Shown here piece after piece: positions 6,527 through 8,828 of a stretch of 8,828 nucleotides of DNA. The notes beneath the pieces are model-generated. The model was given only the letters and a program-made list of their open reading frames with translations, did no database searches and had not been told where the DNA came from. A program made the translations under genes and the position numbers. Location: the NCBI GenBank assembly GCA_021846145.1, contig JAJZCJ010000125.1, positions 1-8,828 on the forward strand. The letters are read 5' to 3'. Numbering within the stretch: the stretch's first letter is position 1; the number at the start of each line of letters is the position of its first letter. Source of the DNA: Bacillota bacterium. GTDB lineage: Bacteria; Bacillota; Bacilli; Alicyclobacillales; SLC66.

Positions 6527-6569
6527 AATATTCCTTTTTAAAAATGCCTTTTTATAAGGAATGAATATT
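6527..6569. repeat. AT-rich imperfect dyad
   Basis: AATATTCCTT (6527-6536) is mirrored by AAGGAAT-GAATATT (6556-6569), with a 4-base insertion in the second arm. The centre carries two related copies of cctttttaaaaatg / cctttttataagga. On the - strand it contains TATAAA (6556-6551), a possible -10 box, so it may be a promoter with an operator. Confidence 0.4.
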
Positions 6570-6582
6570 GGATGATGAAAAC

Positions 6583-6619
6583 AAAAAAGGAAGATAGCTG
6601 AATTTCAGCCATCTTCCTT
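6583..6619 (-). terminator. Rho-independent terminator of the recombinase operon
   Basis: Outer stem of 9 bp (aaggaagat 6587-6595 with atcttcctt 6611-6619), one mismatch, inner stem of 5 bp (gctga/tcagc) and a 3-nt loop. On the - strand a run of six T follows (6588-6583). It starts 18 nt after the stop of the 252-residue protein. Confidence 0.92.
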
Positions 6620-6637
6620 GGACGCGGAATCAAGTGG

Positions 6638-7396
6638 TTATTTGAACAGTTGTTTTACTTCATCGTGGTAACCGTGGCGTTGAAAAAACTCGATTAATGC
6701 GACTTCAAAAATCTCGCGCTGAGATACGCGCTTGTCCTGACTGTAATCTCGCGCGAGTTGTGCCAGTAGGTGGCTGATGTGAATCGACTTGGTGACGAGC
6801 ACCCCAGGTACGAGGTAACGCGGTAAAAATTTTGGATCATTGGAGAGTGTGAGCAGGGAATGCAGCATTTCTTTGCGGTTGGAAAGCCACTGTAGTAGTG
6901 ACTCGTAATTGGCCCATGAAGATTCATTCATCTCCCCTGATAGTGCATACTCATCCGCTGATTCTTCGACGGTGTCAGGGAAGGTGTCCAGTTGCTGCGT
7001 GCTTACATAGGTGTTCTCGGCACTTGACCAAGTGTAGCGGTGCGCGGCCATGTATCGCGCCATTTCCCGATGATCGGCAAATCCTGCTTGTTTGGCAACC
7101 GTCCGCGCCTCGGCTTCCGGCGCATTCCACAACGCTAACACGCGAGCCACTCGTTCGGGCGGACGCTGCGGGAGATCTTCAGAAGTGGCCGATGGTGACG
7201 GTTTTGCGACGTACTTGTGCTGATGGCGATCCCATACATAATCACGTCTGCGCAAAAAGGAATCGAGTGACTTGACGCTTTGATAGCCGAGCCTGACGGC
7301 CAACTGTTCACGGGTTTCCCCGGATTCTAGTGATGCTAATAAGATGCGAAGTTTTTCATCGCTATTTTTTTCTAAAAAAGGATAGTCTTTAGCCAT
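6638..7396 (-). CDS. Uncharacterised protein with duplicated HTH-like module and RHH-like C-terminus
   Basis: 252 residues, family not recognised. Residues ~26-63 and ~94-131 are two diverged copies of one module at a constant 68-residue offset: both read G-[YF]-x14-[Y]-x-W-x6-Y-V (LGYQ...DYVWDRHQHKYV and AGFA...RYTWSSAENTYV), and the preceding 'REQLAVRLGY' looks like the first helices of a helix-turn-helix. An acidic linker (142-158) follows. The C-terminal ~55 residues (VTKSIHISHLLAQLARDY, then VSQREIFEVALIEFFQRHGY) resemble a ribbon-helix-helix fold: a short strand, then two helices. DNA binding is therefore likely. The ATG has AAAGGAGA upstream with 10 nt from GGAG. Its first 8 nt overlap the end of the tyrosine recombinase gene, so the two are co-translated; it may be an accessory, directionality or target-recognition factor for the recombinase. 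This is inference from position. Confidence 0.85.
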   Translation of the reverse strand: MAKDYPFLEKNSDEKLRILLASLESGETREQLAVRLGYQSVKSLDSFLRRRDYVWDRHQHKYVAKPSPSATSEDLPQRPPERVARVLALWNAPEAEARTVAKQAGFADHREMARYMAAHRYTWSSAENTYVSTQQLDTFPDTVEESADEYALSGEMNESSWANYESLLQWLSNRKEMLHSLLTLSNDPKFLPRYLVPGVLVTKSIHISHLLAQLARDYSQDKRVSQREIFEVALIEFFQRHGYHDEVKQLFK

Positions 7397-8291
7397 GTGT
7401 GGCGGTCTCCTTTACCAATGTATCCATTACCAGCGTGCCTACTGCCCGCACCAAGTCGTCTCTGGCCACATGCGTGTAGATCCCCGTGACATCTAGGGAG
7501 GAGTGGCCAAGTAATTTTTGTACCGCCACTAGGCTGGCTCCCTGCTGCAACAGGCGGGAAGCAAAAGAGTGGCGTAGGATATGGGAGGATACGTTTTTTT
7601 TCCAATTAAGACTGCGTGCGGTGTTGCCTAGCGCCTGATTAACCCGAGATACGGACAATCCTCCGGTGCGGGAGGTGACAAAAAACTGCTTGCTTGCCAC
7701 AGCAGGTCGCCATGATTGCACATAATGGTTTAACCGTTCCCATAGATCCGGAGCAAGTGGTACGACCCGATCCTTATTGCCCTTACCCTCCATCACGTAC
7801 ACGATGCCATCGGTGAGATCCACTGTATCGAGGGTTAGGGCGAGACACTCTGAAATCCGTAAGCCTGTCCGATAGAGGAAAAAAGTTACCAATTGGATCA
7901 GCGGGGTGTCTAGATGATCAATGAGCGTCATCACTTCTTCCTCGGTGAGGTACACGCGCTCTTGTGGGTGCACACGAATCGGTGGCAATGCCTGTGACAG
8001 ATCAACGGGTGCCCATCCCTGCTTCACCATGTAGCGATAAAAGGAACGAAAAGCATTTTGCGCCCGCGCTCGACTGGAAGGCTTCTGTCCGCGATCTTGT
8101 TTTAAAAAGTGCATGTAGGTTAGCAGATCTTCTTCCGTGATGTCCTCGACGTAAGGGGCGACGTTGTACTGTCGCTCCATGAAACGCACAAACGCAAACA
8201 GGTGGTTTCGATACCCACGCAAGGTTTGGGGGCTACGGTCGATGGTATGTAAATAGCTTAAAAATTGATTGATAGCTTCTGAAAATACCAA
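7389..8291 (-). CDS. Tyrosine recombinase/integrase (XerC/XerD-like)
   Basis: 300 residues, the usual Xer length. The N-terminal SAM-like DNA-binding domain is at about 1-90 (INQFLSYLHTIDRSPQTLRG). The catalytic domain (~115-285) has all expected active-site residues: Arg145 in RTGLRISE, Lys170 in EGKGNKDR, His237 and Arg240 in HILRHSFA, His263 in LLGHSS and nucleophile Tyr272 in IYTHV. The spacing among the last four equals that of XerD. It cuts and rejoins DNA through a 3'-phosphotyrosine. The start is TTG at 8291, with AGGGGTG shortly upstream; the protein begins a normal distance before the first core helix. Its companion is an unknown DNA-binding protein rather than a second Xer, and no cell-division gene is nearby, so it is more likely an element-borne or accessory recombinase than the housekeeping XerC/D. 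No att site could be identified. Confidence 0.92.
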   Translation of the reverse strand: MVFSEAINQFLSYLHTIDRSPQTLRGYRNHLFAFVRFMERQYNVAPYVEDITEEDLLTYMHFLKQDRGQKPSSRARAQNAFRSFYRYMVKQGWAPVDLSQALPPIRVHPQERVYLTEEEVMTLIDHLDTPLIQLVTFFLYRTGLRISECLALTLDTVDLTDGIVYVMEGKGNKDRVVPLAPDLWERLNHYVQSWRPAVASKQFFVTSRTGGLSVSRVNQALGNTARSLNWKKNVSSHILRHSFASRLLQQGASLVAVQKLLGHSSLDVTGIYTHVARDDLVRAVGTLVMDTLVKETATHG

Positions 8292-8529
8292 AATGACACC
8301 CCTATCTATCTGTTCCTGCGATTGGGCGATTAGTTAAGTTGATAGCTGGTTTGAAGGAATACTCACGTCTATAAGTATTTACACTTTTTTTATATAATAG
8401 ACAGGAAAATGATATTATCTAGTATGGTGCCATATTATCACGATCATCACTATTAGTCATCTTGTGATTCAATTTTGTAAACCGCTCAACTATTAAACTC
8501 TTCTGTATCGACTTCAATTTCATCCTAAT
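8292..8529. other. AT-rich intergenic region between recombinase and IS element
   Basis: About 240 bp with no credible gene. It contains a 36-bp segment bounded by GTCTAT/ATAGAC (8367-8402) around a T-rich core with TATAAT, a 12-bp palindrome TATGG-TG-CCATA (8423-8434), and a direct repeat ATATTATC at 8412 and 8432. The recombinase promoter must lie here, but no -35/-10 pair is convincing. The dyads could be recombinase or regulator binding sites. Confidence 0.45.
8423..8434. repeat. 12-bp palindrome flanked by direct repeats
   Basis: TATGG-TG-CCATA is perfect in both arms. The 8-mer ATATTATC occurs at 8412-8419 and 8432-8439, 20 bp apart, around and overlapping it. The spacing is about two helical turns, which fits an operator, but chance is possible in AT-rich DNA. 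Confidence 0.35.
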
Positions 8530-8574
8530 GTGGCAAGGATACTCCCACTTCTAAAGTGGGGGAGGAATTGCCAC
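8530..8574 (+). mobile_element. Left-end hairpin of an IS200/IS605-family (tnpB-only) element
   Basis: Outer arms GTGGCAA (8530-8536) and TTGCCAC (8568-8574) enclose an inner 7-bp hairpin CCCACTT-CTA-AAGTGGG (8544-8560). IS200/IS605 elements carry imperfect subterminal hairpins instead of terminal inverted repeats. This one lies 64 bp before tnpB in the expected place for the left end. The exact cleavage point cannot be set, and the element continues beyond the window. The alternative is an unrelated hairpin. Confidence 0.55.
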
Positions 8575-8592
8575 AAAATTGTTTTCTTGTTG

Positions 8593-8624
8593 TCACTAAA
8601 TATACGATATAATAATTTTAGTGA
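8593..8624 (+). promoter_or_regulatory. tnpB promoter -10 inside an 8-bp inverted repeat
   Basis: A consensus TATAAT lies at 8608-8613. Upstream -35 candidates (TTCTTG at 18 bp, TTGTTG at 15 bp) are poor. The -10 box sits between perfect arms TCACTAAA (8593-8600) and TTTAGTGA (8617-8624), so a dimeric repressor bound there would block transcription. Confidence 0.5.
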
Positions 8625-8638
8625 TAGGTGGTAAAAGA

Positions 8639-8828
8639 ATGAAGATTGTCTTAACCGCAAAAGTGAAAATCATACTAACTGACGAACAACAAACGATGTT
8701 GCAGCAAACGTTACAGGCGTATCGTAAAGGCTGTAATTATATCTCAGAAGTGATTTACACCACAAAAAATCTAGTGCAAGCCAGTTTGCATACCACCACT
8801 TACCGCCCATTGCGGGAAGAGTTAGGGC
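8639..8828 (+). CDS. tnpB: TnpB, IS200/IS605-family RNA-guided nuclease (N-terminal part, cut by window end)
   Basis: Sixty-three codons are present. The start MKIVLTAKVKIILTDEQQ, followed by LQAYRKGCNYISEVIY and LHTTTYRPLREELG, is the typical N-terminus of TnpB/OrfB proteins (usually 350-450 residues). These are nucleases guided by an omega RNA from the element's right end, which help retain the element. The RuvC-like catalytic residues lie beyond the window, so intactness cannot be judged. The ATG has AGGTGG at 8626-8631, 7 nt upstream. No tnpA is seen on this side, which fits a tnpB-only (IS1341-type) element, although tnpA could lie to the right. Confidence 0.88.
   Translation, partial: MKIVLTAKVKIILTDEQQTMLQQTLQAYRKGCNYISEVIYTTKNLVQASLHTTTYRPLREELG

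Larger units (their letters stand above)
6096..6582 (-). other. Long non-coding region upstream of the surface protein gene
   Basis: About 490 bp without any sizeable credible gene. From the surface gene outward it holds the ribosome site, the CGGTGAC palindrome, the possible leader peptide (containing a GCCAATCATTGGC dyad at 6218-6230), a DnaA-box 9-mer at 6347-6355, a weak -10/-35 pair near 6367-6396, a - strand terminator at 6431-6456, and an AT-rich dyad at 6527-6569. Long leaders with several control elements are common for abundant surface-layer genes. Confidence 0.6.

Noticed and set aside
6360..6557. 65-residue + strand frame upstream of the surface protein gene
   Set aside because: No ribosome site, it crosses a terminator hairpin and an AT-rich dyad, and has no recognisable domain.

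Overview
The window looks like accessory-type chromosome from a Gram-positive (Bacillota) bacterium. The evidence is strong GGAGG-type Shine-Dalgarno sites about 10 nt from the start, frequent TTG/GTG starts, a CidA/LrgA-LrgB pair, a large secreted 'stalk'-type surface protein and an IS200/IS605-type tnpB. The surface protein has almost no charged residues and no cysteine. That suits an acidophile such as a member of the Alicyclobacillaceae, but the taxonomic call is inference.

Left part, + strand: positions 21-404 hold the C-terminal part of an Rpn-family (PD-(D/E)XK nuclease/transposase) protein with 21-bp tandem repeats encoding a heptad-like helix. It has an in-frame stop just upstream and is probably a remnant. 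A translationally coupled holin/antiholin-like operon follows at 567-1663 (CidA/LrgA, then LrgB, ATGA overlap).

Middle part, - strand: a 949-residue secreted surface protein (3246-6095, TTG start, signal peptide, two stalk modules, Ig-like repeats) is followed by two back-to-back Rho-independent terminators (3164-3222). A GT2 glycosyltransferase with TPR-like repeats lies downstream (1721-3130). The glycosyltransferase may modify the surface layer, but only position supports this. The 541 bp upstream of the surface-protein gene hold no large gene. They do hold a possible 36-codon leader peptide with a strong ribosome-binding site, palindromes, a perfect DnaA-box 9-mer, an AT-rich dyad and two further - strand terminators. 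The segment between those two terminators could encode a small RNA.

Right part, - strand: a complete tyrosine recombinase (7389-8291) overlaps by 8 nt a 252-residue protein of unknown family (6638-7396). That protein has two copies of a helix-turn-helix-like module and a possible ribbon-helix-helix C-terminus. The two probably form one operon ending at the terminator at 6583-6619 and may work together in DNA recombination. The last 300 bases, + strand, hold the left end of a tnpB-carrying IS200/IS605-family element: an end hairpin, a promoter inside a dyad, and the first 63 codons of tnpB, which runs off the window.
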